From: Acholoe squamosa
Lineage: Eukaryota; Annelida; Polychaeta; Phyllodocida; Polynoidae
Assembly: GCA_949317995.1 (NCBI GenBank)
Contig: OX439041.1
Span: 8,010,001 to 8,074,000, forward strand
Reading direction: 5' to 3'
Length of the DNA stretch: 64,000 nt
The notes beneath the pieces are model-generated. The model worked only from the letters and a program-made list of their open reading frames with translations. It made no database searches and was not told the origin of the DNA. Below are positions 46,737 through 56,497 of the stretch, piece by piece. Position numbers and translations under genes: made by a program. The stretch's first letter is position 1. The number at the start of each line of letters is the position of its first letter.

Positions 46737-48067
46737 ATATGGTCAATTCTCATGAAAATGGAGCACATGGCCGAGGAGGAGAACACATCTGAACTGCTCA
46801 GATGTTTTGTATTTCTTGTGGGCTGAAAGGCAGCATATATTACTATTAATTACTCGCAAAATTGGGAAGACTAACTATGAAAACTTTAAAAATTTTATGA
46901 CAGTCTTAGGAAGAAAAAAGTGGACCTTCGTACGGTGATGAATCTTGTATATGAACAAATTACATGGGTTGCTATAAAACAGAATTATTTGCAAGAAAAC
47001 TGATATATTTTGTTCATACAGTCATAACAACATGTTGGCTAGGGGTCTTTATCATTTATATCTATGATAAGAATAGATTATGCTGCAATTAATTATACCC
47101 ACTTACGGAGCTGGACCTATGTATGGTGATGTACCTACATACGGTGATGTCTATGCATTGCAGTCATTATCTTCACAAATTTATTGATTTCTGGTATTGT
47201 AACTGGTCCATAGTATTCATCCTTGGTCAATTAAAGTATATCAACTGGTTTATAGATAGCATTAGCTATTTCTTTCATTCTATGGCATAGGTTTCAATCA
47301 TGGACCTATGCATGGTGATGTACCTACATACGGTGATATTTCCATGATTTCTCCCAATAGGTTGTAATGTATTCATCCAGTTATGACAATATTTTGCATG
47401 GATATTTCCTGGACCACATATATTAACATGTTATAAAATAATTTACTAAATATTAATTACTCTCCTTTAATAAATGATTCAATGTACCTACGTATGGTGA
47501 TGCTTAGGGGTACGCCACATGCTTGTAAGTCCTATAGGTCATTGACATATGCATGTTAGAAATATTTTATATTAATATTATATTGCCCCCCATTGCGCCA
47601 TAAAAAACTGAGACATCTATATATCCAAAGAGGATTTTCTTCTTGACATTATACTCATTCTAGTGTACCTACGTACGGTGATGCAAATGTTACACAACTA
47701 CATTTTTCCTTATAAATAACAAGAAAATAATTAAAAATGAGCTCTGATGGTGGCAAAATTTTCTTTTTTTCAATTCTACAATAGTCCATATGAAAAGTGT
47801 TATTATGGACCTTATTGTACCTCAAATAAATCACCTAATGTGTTTTACTTATATTTTTTTAGTTGAAAACCTTTGAAATATCCACATTTTACCCTGTTAT
47901 TGGCATAGATTAGACTACATGGGCAAAAGTGGGTACCCATAGTATGATAATGTTAGCAGCTATGTGAATGTATAAACAATATAGCAGTTAGACCCCCTGT
48001 TAAGTGTACATGGATGGGGAAAGGTATAATAAGCTTGTGCTCCACTTTTCATGAGAATTGACCATAT
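46737..48067. mobile_element. 1331-bp TIR element with iterated ACGTACGGTGATG motifs
   Basis: The left end atatggtcaattctcatgaa continues aatggagcac. The right end (48037-48067) is its inverse complement with one extra base. The motif tacctacgtacggtgatg recurs at least seven times in direct orientation (about 46928, 47119, 47135, 47312, 47328, 47486, 47668). It sits in intron 2 of the EGF gene. No ORF over 70 codons and no clear target duplication. Confidence 0.75.
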
Positions 48068-48409
48068 GCCATACACCACGCGCAAGAACTAAGTCAGTAC
48101 AATCGCCAATCTGAGAGGCGGTGTAGAGAGCCCAGTGTGTGACACAATTCATTTTCCTATTGCTGCCATCTATCAGAACTCTAGTAAATTATTTTCTGCC
48201 TTGTCTCATGAATAAAATCTTCCGGTCTCTAAAATATATCAGAAATTTTGATATGCAAGTATTCTGATTTATGGGAATTATTTGTAAGGCTTTCATAATT
48301 TTACAGCTTCTGTTTATTCTAAACCAATTTCCAACACTGCACCCTCTGTGGGTGCTGCCTTGAGTTTAACTGACTACTGACAGTGCCTGCCAAGCTAGTG
48401 TTGTGGCCC
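48068..48409. other. Intron 2 sequence
   Basis: No exon or structured repeat recognised. Confidence 0.35.
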
Positions 48410-48915
48410 TACACCACTAAAATCGACATGTTGACATGGGCATTTCTTAAAATTGGCATGGGACATGGCTATGCTAGTGACATGTGGCAGAGCCATTTTT
48501 TTAATTAGACATGTGAAATGGGACTTAGTGACAAAAAATAGGGCATATTACTTATTTTATTAGGGGGTATAATGGAAAGGGGAGGTGTCTTTTTTTTATA
48601 CATAGAGAGGTCACTAAAAGAAGTTTTTGGGGTATATAAGATGAATGCCTGCCTTTATGGTAGCAGATGTATTACAGATTTTGTCAGAATAAGTTTACTC
48701 AAAATATAGAGTGCTGAATTCATAATGAAAATAGGTATTTCACTGGATAGGGCTATGATCTAGACAAAAAAGGGAATCCACATCATCATACTGGTACTCT
48801 TTTTGGAATAGCTATGCTGATGACACTGGGAATTGCTCTTGATATGGGACATGTGCATTTTTTAAAATCCTATGTATGACATTGGGACCCCCCATCAAGG
48901 GCCCCAGTGTAACCT
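48410..48915. repeat. Second copy of the cgacatgggacat repeat element
   Basis: Opens with ctaaaatcgacatgttgaca and ends with gaccccccatcaagggcccc, as at 361-835. Here the interior has fewer repeat units and a 300-bp unrelated stretch. Confidence 0.7.
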
Positions 48916-49210
48916 CAGTGGTGAGCTGGCAGCTTGGGACCTATGCAGCTAATTATAGCCATAGCCATGTGCTTTGAGGACCGCAGTCATGTTGACACAG
49001 AGGAGAAGGGTTACTTTTACCCACAGGGGAGAGAGGGTACATGGTTAGTGGCAGACCCTGGACCTATACCATGAACAACACAAAGAATCTGGTAGCAGAC
49101 TAGTTCTGTGCCCGTGCCATACACAATCACCCTGTGACTAGGCATTCAGTTAAATAGAACTTGGGCTGAAGACTATTATATTAAGAGATTGTCTACCACA
49201 AGTCAACAAC

Positions 49211-49282
49211 AGTCCCGCTAGCTAATGCAGTAGAGGTTTGGACTCCTAATGTGAGGGAAGTGGGTTCAAGTCACCATAGGTC
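49211..49282 (+). tRNA. tRNA-like segment (SINE or tRNA relic)
   Basis: A box TAGCTAATGCAGTAGAGG (49219) and B box GGGTTCAAGTC (49262) have tRNA-like spacing. The acceptor ends do not pair, so this is a derived repeat rather than a functional tRNA. Confidence 0.5.
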
Positions 49283-49480
49283 CACAAGGTCAATTTTTGT
49301 AAGAAATGTATAGATCTATTAAGACATTACCAAACACATCACCTCTGCTATGTATATTTTAGTTTCTTTGAGTAGTTAAACATGCTTGGTACGAGCAGCA
49401 GATCAAAATGAAATGAAAACCTAAAAAGTGGCAGCACAAAAAAAAACAAACTTTTGGTTCACTGAAAAAAAAAAACAGCA

Positions 49481-49549
49481 TCTGGTGAGACTAGAACTCA
49501 GTTACCCTGCATTATAAGTCCAGTGTTCTAACCACTACCCTATCGTGGA
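49481..49549 (-). tRNA. tRNA-Ile(TAT)-like sequence
   Basis: On the minus strand GGTAGTGGTTAGAACA forms a D arm. CTGGA-CTTATAA-TGCAG forms an anticodon arm with anticodon TAT (four of five pairs). CTGAG-TTCTAGT-CTCAC forms a T arm (four of five pairs, T-loop position 57 unusual). A run of 11 T follows (49466-49476 as A on the plus strand), a Pol III terminator. The acceptor stem does not pair, so a pseudogene or SINE head is most likely. Confidence 0.5.
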
Positions 49550-49808
49550 CAGGTGGCATACAGGGTGTAAAGCCCGCACCTCATTTACAACACCAAGAGC
49601 AGTCCTTATCCACTCCTGAGAACCACAGCCCCCTCTAGTGTTTCACCCATACCAACAGGCACTACTTTCCTGTCCCTTCCCATCAGACAGGGCAGAAGAC
49701 CAGACTCTAGGACACTAGTACTTAACTCTGGGACCAGTATGGTGAGAGGGTAACACGGTGTGGCACTATTGCTCCTACCTATAAAAGGACAGGGGCTCAG
49801 CCGCCGCG

Positions 49809-50175
49809 TCTGGAGGGTGTTGCTCCTATAGTGAAAGGAAGAGCTGGCTTAAAGGGCCCTCATTTCCAGTCCTTTCTTTTCATGTAGCTATAACTTGTCC
49901 CTTTTGTTGCTCACAAGGGGTCATTGAAGTACAGTGCTAAAAAAGGGGGATTTGAGTAGGTACCTAGTTGGGAGAAGTCAGTCAGTATAATAAACTATAG
50001 AGCATGTGACATAAGTAGGTACCTGGTAGTGCAGCTCTCTCTATTTAAACAAGGCAGGTGATTTTTCAGATTTATGTGGTGAGTGCAAGTACTTAGGTGA
50101 AGCAGTGCACGACTTGTTTAGAAAAGAGGGCACATACTCACAGCTCTTTTTACAATAGGAGCAACACCCTCCAGA
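49809..50175 (+). mobile_element. 367-bp MITE, best copy of the GGAGGGTGTTGCTCC family
   Basis: Terminal inverted repeats tctggagggtgttgctccta and its inverse complement (50156-50175), continuing with an aagagctg / cagctctt block. No coding capacity. Relatives lie at 35526, 36092 and 39945. It lies in intron 2, 180 bp upstream of an EGF exon. Confidence 0.82.
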
Positions 50176-50357
50176 GACGGCTTGGCCGTCTCTGTATTAA
50201 CAACTAAAGGTTCCAAAAGCATTCGGAACTCGCTGTTTATATGTACAATAAATCTTATTGGTATACACCCGAACCACCTTTGTAGACTTATCCATTAAGC
50301 GAAAACAAATCCACCACACTATTAAATAGCTGTTTATAAGCCACACATATTTTTTAG

Positions 50358-50459
50358 CCCAAATAGATTGTGGAAATCTTGACCCCTGTGTAAATGGTGT
50401 ATGTGAGTCGACAAACATCTGTAATTGTACTGCTGGGTTCAGGGGAGGTGACTGCCGAG
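50358..50459 (+). CDS. Host gene, EGF-like exon 2
   Basis: Acceptor cacatattttttag and donor GAG|GTAAGA. 102 nt, symmetric phase 1-1. It encodes AQIDCGNLDPCVNGVCESTN and then ICNCTAGFRGGDCR: all six cysteines of a complete EGF repeat (C-x5-C-x4-C-x5-C-x-C-x8-C). The T-A-G-F-x-G turn before the last cysteine is also present. There is no obvious calcium-binding D-x-D/N-E motif at the start, although ID precedes the first Cys. Intron phases match the upstream exons, so all three splice in frame. Later exons are not found before the LTR element at 51 kb and may lie beyond the window. Confidence 0.88.
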
Positions 50460-50544
50460 GTAAGAATGTTTACTCACTTTGCATCTGTTTTTTCATAGAA
50501 TTTATAATATTCACTGGGTAAGTCTCCCTGCTTTAGCCCTGTGC

Positions 50545-50735
50545 CTCTGATGCATTAATGCCTCATGTTCATTGGTAGTTATGATGCACCAATGAAGTGC
50601 TGGTGAGCAGTCTTACCAGCACTTCATTGGAGCATCATGCCAACCCTCCGGGAGTTTGTGAATCAATCCTGTGCGGTCAGCATGATGCATGAATGTAGCC
50701 CTGGTGAGTTACTCGCGAGGGCTGCATCCATCACG
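50545..50735. repeat. GATGCATTAATGCATC hairpin family copy
   Basis: Left tgatgcattaatgcctcatg; arms caccaatgaagtgctggtga / accagcacttcattgg; then the ctcgcgagggctgcatcc block. It is in the intron after EGF exon 2. Confidence 0.8.
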
Positions 50736-51008
50736 AAGCGAGGTTGATTGAGATAACCTCAAGTCGAGAAAGAAGAAATTAAAAAAAAACCTCTCTCACT
50801 TTTTTTCATGTAATCTAAGCCAGAAATTTCAAAACTTATTCAAAAGGACAAAGAATGACAATTATTCACATGTTTTAAGATAATTTTGGCTGCTCATACT
50901 GGCTGTGAGATATGGGGAAGGGTTATCTCACAAGGAGTATGAGATACGGAGCTCCTATGGTCATCCATATTCCACTGCTTCCAGCATGAAATAGTAAAAG
51001 TAGTGTAG
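50736..51008. other. Unassigned intron or flank
   Basis: AT-rich DNA up to the LTR edge; nothing recognised. Confidence 0.35.
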
Positions 51009-51473
51009 TGTTCTACCCCTCGATGTTCAATCGAATCTTTCGATAAACAACGAAGAACAACTATTCAGGTTCCAGTTAAAACTTTATTGTCTAATAACAC
51101 ATATGCATCAGCCATTCTCGATCACAGTTACAGGTGGCAGAGTTTGAACTCTATAACAGGTTCGACACTAGGCCTTCTAGTGTCTACAGTTGATATTCCA
51201 CATACACCTCCTCTGTGCAGCAGCACAGAGGAGTACTAGAATATGGTAGCCGGGCAGCCGCCAACCATCGCTCACGATGGTCAGTCGGGGCTGGACTGAC
51301 CTTGAGGAAGGCCGTACAAAGGCCTTATATACACCGGAGTCGAGGGCCACGTGACCAAGTGGTGACGTGGCGCTGGACTCCAGCGCCCCCAGGCGTCGGG
51401 TAATAGAGGTGCTCTCGATGTCGCCCACGAGGACCACGAAGGTACCTCGAAGACGACGTGGGACCACCACACC
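51009..51473 (-). repeat. Probable 3' LTR
   Basis: On the minus strand it starts TGGTGTGGTGG after a purine tract (AGTGGGGGG, plus-strand 51474-51482) that would act as the polypurine primer. It ends ...GGTAGAACA at 51009. A TATATAAGG box lies at about 51325, and an AATAAA at 51080-51087 is followed by the likely R/U5. The exact outer edge could be 51004 instead, because the partner LTR is not in the window. Confidence 0.6.
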
Positions 51474-52065
51474 ACCCCCCACTAGACTGAAACGAGGTCT
51501 CTGAAAATTCAGAGATCCCGGATCAGTCTAAACAAATAGATAATAATATAAACTACTGGATCCGTCGACATGGTCGACAGAAACAGTAGAGGAATATATA
51601 GAAATATAGTTTCTACTGTACTGTAGAAAAAAAATTATTATCACAGTTAATTATAAGGCGTTGCTCCATCCAACGTAGGAGACCAGTGTCAAAACACTGC
51701 TTCACGACCTGCTCCTGGGCGATCCGAGGGAGGCACGACCGGGTATGGCAACCGGGGTCGTGTTGTTTCCTCCCTGTCTCGTTGAGAAGCTCCTTCCAGC
51801 GTAGGAAGCCCATCGATAGTGTACAGTACTACTATGATAGTCCTTCGACCGTGAGGCCGAGGATGTGTGGCACCACCGGGCCCTAAGACCGGGGTGGCGT
51901 CGGATCCACACAGCTTTGCAGGGAGGTCCGGGGACAGGAAAGGTACCCCCACTTATGGGGGGTACACCGTCGTCCGGGAACGAGTTCCCGGGGGTTCCGT
52001 GCTGACATCGAGACTCTATTCGATGTCAGCTCTCCAAGCTGAAGAGGAGGAGCAGTAGTATCATA
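51474..52065 (-). other. LTR element 3' noncoding region
   Basis: GC-rich DNA between the last open frame and the polypurine tract. It has no long frame of its own. A short AT-rich patch (51530-51660) stands out. Confidence 0.45.
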
Positions 52066-52407
52066 CTACTGATCCTCCGAGATGGACCCTGTAGCGGCGT
52101 CGATTTCAGCCTGCTCTCCGTCAGTGCGCTCATCCTCATGTGAAGCACTGGCGGCTAGCTGGCCTGAAAACGTCGGCGACTCCGGCAATGGGGCCACACG
52201 GTCCATTGTCATACTGCAAGCCTCGTTAGAGGTCTCGAGTGCATCCCGGGAGTCTCCCTCAGCATCTGAGTGGAGAACGGCCGAGTCTGCTGAGTCGCTT
52301 CCATCGTCTTCGTCGCTCTCCCGACCTTCAAGGTCGTCCTTGTCTCCCTGGTCAGGGGGAGCCGTTGGAGATTGACTGACGATATCGACGTCCCCGTCTA
52401 TATCCAT
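52066..52407 (-). CDS. LTR element, acidic accessory frame (113 aa)
   Basis: A short frame rich in Asp, Glu and Ser (for example KDDLEGRESDEDDGSDSADS). No signal peptide, membrane segment or known domain. It lies between the 599-codon frame and the LTR. It may be a separate accessory protein or part of a larger product; function unknown. Confidence 0.4.
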   Translation of the reverse strand: MDIDGDVDIVSQSPTAPPDQGDKDDLEGRESDEDDGSDSADSAVLHSDAEGDSRDALETSNEACSMTMDRVAPLPESPTFSGQLAASASHEDERTDGEQAEIDAATGSISEDQ

Positions 52408-52430
52408 CGACTGTTCCGCCTCGGCAGGTT

Positions 52431-54230
52431 CTACTGCTTGGGCGGAAGCCGACGGGTCCGGGCTACACTCGCAGGGGCCAGAGGTGTGATGCCATGAAGA
52501 TCCGGATGGATCCTCGGTGACACCATTCTCTGAACCGGTGGCGGTGCAGGCTCGGTGGCTCCCGAGAGGGTTATCAAGGGAGCCGAGGAGGAAGGCGGGG
52601 CTGCTGGTGGGTAGACGGAAGCACCGAGAGACCTACCTGGGGTGTCAGGCTTGTCCTGCACCACCTGCTCTTGGCCCAACATCATCATAGCCGAGCTCAG
52701 ACTGTCAATCTTTGGAGATAACTCTCTCAAAGGATTCGTCTGAGCCGCCAGCGTCCTGACGTCAGGGACCACTCCACCCTCGACGAGGTACCTCTGCGCT
52801 TCGCGAAAGGGCTCAGTTCGAACTGGCTTCAGGGTTCGGACGCCATGGTGCTTGTCCTTCATCCATTCTGAGAGTTGGACCCCGAAGACTCTAAAGAATT
52901 TGCGGTCGATTTCCTCCCAGCCTTCTATGATACTATCCCTCTTGGTGATATCATATTGGGCTTGTGACTCAAAGTTATTGAGACGCGTTCGGACATCGGT
53001 CAGACGAGAGTCCATCTCCATCTGAACGGTCTGGCACGCCTCATCCCTAAGAGCCGGAAGGAGCTCGTTACGGATGGCCATGTTTGTTCTATCAAACAGG
53101 CCGAACAAGTAGGCACTCGCTTCCTCACGGAATGCCTCACCGAATTTGTCGATAGCAGGGCTACCCGTCATCTGTCCCTTACAACGTTCCACGAACGTCT
53201 TGGGGACTCCACATTCGACGCCATCACCGTATGCAGGCTGTGCCAACTCCCAACGCAAGGTTGCTGTCGGGGTGTCGGCGCCTGTCACGACGTTGGAGAA
53301 GGTAGCTCCGGCTGCCGAGGTCAGTGTCGCGCCTCCCACGTGGACACGCGGCGTGGCAGCTGGGGTGCTGCCCTCCGCCGCCGGAGGGGGGTTGACAGGG
53401 GGAGAAGAGTTGGTGGTCACCTTGGGTTGTCGATCACGACCACTCCGGGATTCCACCGTCTTGCCTCCAGTTTTAGCACCACTGGTGCTTGGTTTGGCCG
53501 AACCGGTCGAAGCAGTCTTCGACTTTTTAGGAGCCGGGGCCGGGGCGGCTTTCGATGCCTTTTCGGGCTTCGAGGGAGCAGCCTGCGGCTTAGGCTTCTT
53601 AGGTTCAGTCGAACCGGCAGACTTTCCAGCCTCTGTAGAGTGGGGCCTCTTGTTCCCACTCGTAGAGGCTGTTGGTCCTGGGTTTCGAGGACGACTGGCC
53701 TCCCGCTTCTTCCGCTGGTCTACCCTGAACTCGGGGTAGGCACTGTAGAAAGCGGGCATCAGTTCCGGTCTGATATACAGGCGCTTCGTAGACAGGGGTG
53801 CGGGGGCCATCCGCATCCAGTGTCTAGTCGGCGTGCCTGTCTTCTCATTCCGTTCACACTTTCCAACCAGCGTCTCCACTAGTTGGATAGCGCCCTCGGC
53901 GTTGTACTTATGGGGCTGCTTGTACGACTTGAGATGACGCGCCATCAAGCCCCTTCGTGAGGTCACGAAAGGAGGAGAGGTCGGGTCATCAGGGTCCTGA
54001 TAACATGGAATGGTCTTTTCCACCTTAACACAACTGAACTGCGGACGGATGGCTCGATGCTCTTCAACCAAGTGTCGAGCATACCTGCCGTCTGTCGCGT
54101 ATACGCGAGGGGGGAACCCCTTACGTGTGCAGATCTCGAAAGCACACTGCTGCCCTGGATTAAAAGATGCGCCATGCGAACCCAATCCGCTGTCGCTCGG
54201 GCACCGACACCCCCGACGAGTCTGAGGCAT
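52431..54230 (-). CDS. LTR element, accessory frame downstream of integrase (599 aa)
   Basis: A long open frame in the position where some Gypsy elements carry env, but with no signal peptide, furin-like site or membrane segment. The N-terminal part (about 20-75) has spaced Cys and His (CAFEIC...HLVEEH, then C...C) that could be a zinc-finger-like unit. Residues about 180-300 are low complexity and rich in Pro, Ser, Thr, Ala and Lys (KKPKPQAAPSKPEKASKAAP). The C-terminal third is more ordered (GWEEIDRKFFRVFGVQLSEW), and helical by composition. I recognise no family. A further short frame (54160-54486) lies between it and the integrase region. It could be a nucleic-acid-binding or gag-like accessory protein. 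Confidence 0.55.
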   Translation of the reverse strand: MPQTRRGCRCPSDSGLGSHGASFNPGQQCAFEICTRKGFPPRVYATDGRYARHLVEEHRAIRPQFSCVKVEKTIPCYQDPDDPTSPPFVTSRRGLMARHLKSYKQPHKYNAEGAIQLVETLVGKCERNEKTGTPTRHWMRMAPAPLSTKRLYIRPELMPAFYSAYPEFRVDQRKKREASRPRNPGPTASTSGNKRPHSTEAGKSAGSTEPKKPKPQAAPSKPEKASKAAPAPAPKKSKTASTGSAKPSTSGAKTGGKTVESRSGRDRQPKVTTNSSPPVNPPPAAEGSTPAATPRVHVGGATLTSAAGATFSNVVTGADTPTATLRWELAQPAYGDGVECGVPKTFVERCKGQMTGSPAIDKFGEAFREEASAYLFGLFDRTNMAIRNELLPALRDEACQTVQMEMDSRLTDVRTRLNNFESQAQYDITKRDSIIEGWEEIDRKFFRVFGVQLSEWMKDKHHGVRTLKPVRTEPFREAQRYLVEGGVVPDVRTLAAQTNPLRELSPKIDSLSSAMMMLGQEQVVQDKPDTPGRSLGASVYPPAAPPSSSAPLITLSGATEPAPPPVQRMVSPRIHPDLHGITPLAPASVARTRRLPPKQ

Positions 54231-54597
54231 TCGTGATATTCTCGATCATCGAGACATACCAGTCAATGGCATGACTATCATCCGAATACCACTCCTCGTC
54301 ATCACTACCATCCTTTCCGACGAGACTAGGGAGTACCACTTGACCATTCTTGCGGTAGTCCTGAAGCTTGGTCAGTGGCCTGTCATCGACGTACTCAGTA
54401 CGTCGCTTGGCAGTGATCGCTGACAGCCGCTTCCACTCGTCGACAGCCTTGGCCGTGTCTGGGGGTGAGGATACGGTGCTCTCCACGGCACCCGCATCGA
54501 CCTCCGACGGCTCGGTTCCAGGTTCCGGGGGTGTAGTAGACTCGCTACTCCTTTCCCGGGCTGGAGCCTTCTTGGCTGCGGATTCCTTTTTGCTACT

Positions 54598-55920
54598 TTA
54601 CTTCTTGGGCACCTTAGCCCTTTTCGTAGCCTTACGAGAAGGTGAATCATCATCAAGTTGTGGTTGCAACAACTCGACAGTTTGTGATAGTTCTACGCCC
54701 AACCACCGGCGCACTCTATCGACATTGCTCTTTTGCAACCGCCCGCGGGATGATCGAAGTAATAATGTCGACTCAGAGAGGACAGAATCCACTACGAACG
54801 GCCCATCCCAGTTGGGAGCAAGCTTCATAGCTGCCTGGGGGGTGTGGTACCTCACCACCTGTTCCCCAACTGAGTACCTTCTCTGCATCAGCCCATAGTC
54901 ATACCCGACTTTCTGGCGTTCCGCAGATTTACCTAGATTTTCTCTTACCATGCTGTAACTTTCTCTTAATCGGTCACGAAGCTGTTCCACGAAAGTGACG
55001 GAACAAGGGACTTCGAGTGGGTTCTCGATTGAGCCGAAAATCACATCGCTGGCATGAGAATTTCTTCCCCGAAGACCATCATATTTGGACTGCATCCAGT
55101 AGAACTGTGTTCAGAGCTGTTATATGCGGACACCACATACTTCGCCTGTTCATCCCAGTCGTCCATATGTTTGTCTACCAACATAGTCAGACTCTGAATC
55201 AATGTTTTATTGAACCTTTCTACCTGACCATCGCTCTGTGGCCTGTACGGATTGGTTCACTGTTTTACAATCGTCAAATATTCACACATCTCAGAGAAGA
55301 GTCGAGACTCGAATTCTCGACCTTGGTCGGAATGCAGAAGCAACGGGACTCCAAAGGTCAAAACCCATTCGTCCAAGAAGGCTTCTGCACTGTTCTCTGC
55401 TGTGTGATTTGGTAGGGGAATAGCGCGTACATACTTGGTGAAGTAATCCTGGATTGCAAGTATTCTTGTTTGGCATGGGTGCAAATCCCGAGATGATATC
55501 CATAGCTATCCTCCCGAATCTCACCCCGAACAACTCTTGGTGCAAAGGGGACTTACCCATGCCCTCGCCGGGCTTTACCAGGCAACAGGTAGGACAATGT
55601 CGAACCCAACGACCTATGTCCTTCCCCATTCCAGGCCATTAATATCTCCTTTTCACTTTTTCGAGCGTTCGTTTCCGACCAAAATGTGCCGCTGTTCGGT
55701 GTCCATGGCAAAAGGAGAGTACCTCACCCCTCAGTTGGCGTGGTACAACTACTTGAATCGTGCGTCTAGCACGACCCGCCTCGACTTTCCAACGACACAA
55801 CAAGCCTTCACGGAAAGTTAATAGAGGCCATTGCCCTACTAATTTTCGTACCTCGGCGCTCTCGATTGATACATCAGGCCTAGTGGGTTTAGCCCCCTTA
55901 ACTAGCCATTCAGCAACTCG
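54598..55920 (-). pseudogene. LTR element integrase region
   Basis: Contains the integrase N-terminal zinc-binding part (H-x-H...CPTC near 55580-55720), the DDE core (FGRIAMDIISGF; LAIQDYFTKYVRAIPL; HSDQGREFES near 55300) and a C-terminal chromatin-side domain (APNWDGPFVVDSVLSESTLL near 54740-54830). These are the standard parts of a Ty3/Gypsy integrase. The region is broken in a few places and is separated from RNase H by the LINE insertion. Confidence 0.85.
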
Positions 55921-56497
55921 TTTTTTTGAGGTTTGAAAATGTTTTATTGTCAAGTCACTATTCATACAGAAAGTGGTAAAATTAGACAATAATGTGAATC
56001 CTCGTTCAGTTATTACATTAAGTGGTTGTTTGCACATAGTCCAATGAATAAAGATGGGAATTATTCAATGAAGAATGAGAACAATAATATAAACAGAAAA
56101 AATAAAATCTATATAACAAACAGTATATACTATGTACACAAATAGCAACCTCTATAATCTTACAATAAAATTTCAAAAAGAAGGGCAGCAGGCATGGTAC
56201 ACCAGTTTGTTACTATCAACAAGTTTTATACTAGCATGTATTACACTATACCAATAGGACATATATGGACAGATCAGTAGGTACAAAACATATCTTAAAC
56301 AGATGATCAGCAGATATACAGTATGAGAGTATAGTCACTGTGAGCTCATGGATGAAATTCATGCAGTGTAGTCTTTCAACAGCTCCACATGAATAAATTC
56401 TAGTAGAGGGTGTAGTCAGCAAACAACAGCTCCCTCTACTCAATCAGGATAAGGTGTAGTCTTTCAACAGCTCCCTAACCTGTATCTTTTTTTCATA

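Noticed and set aside
53146-53882. Plus-strand frames of 197 and 180 codons
   Set aside because: They lie antisense to the 599-codon frame of the LTR element and are open because of its GC-rich composition.
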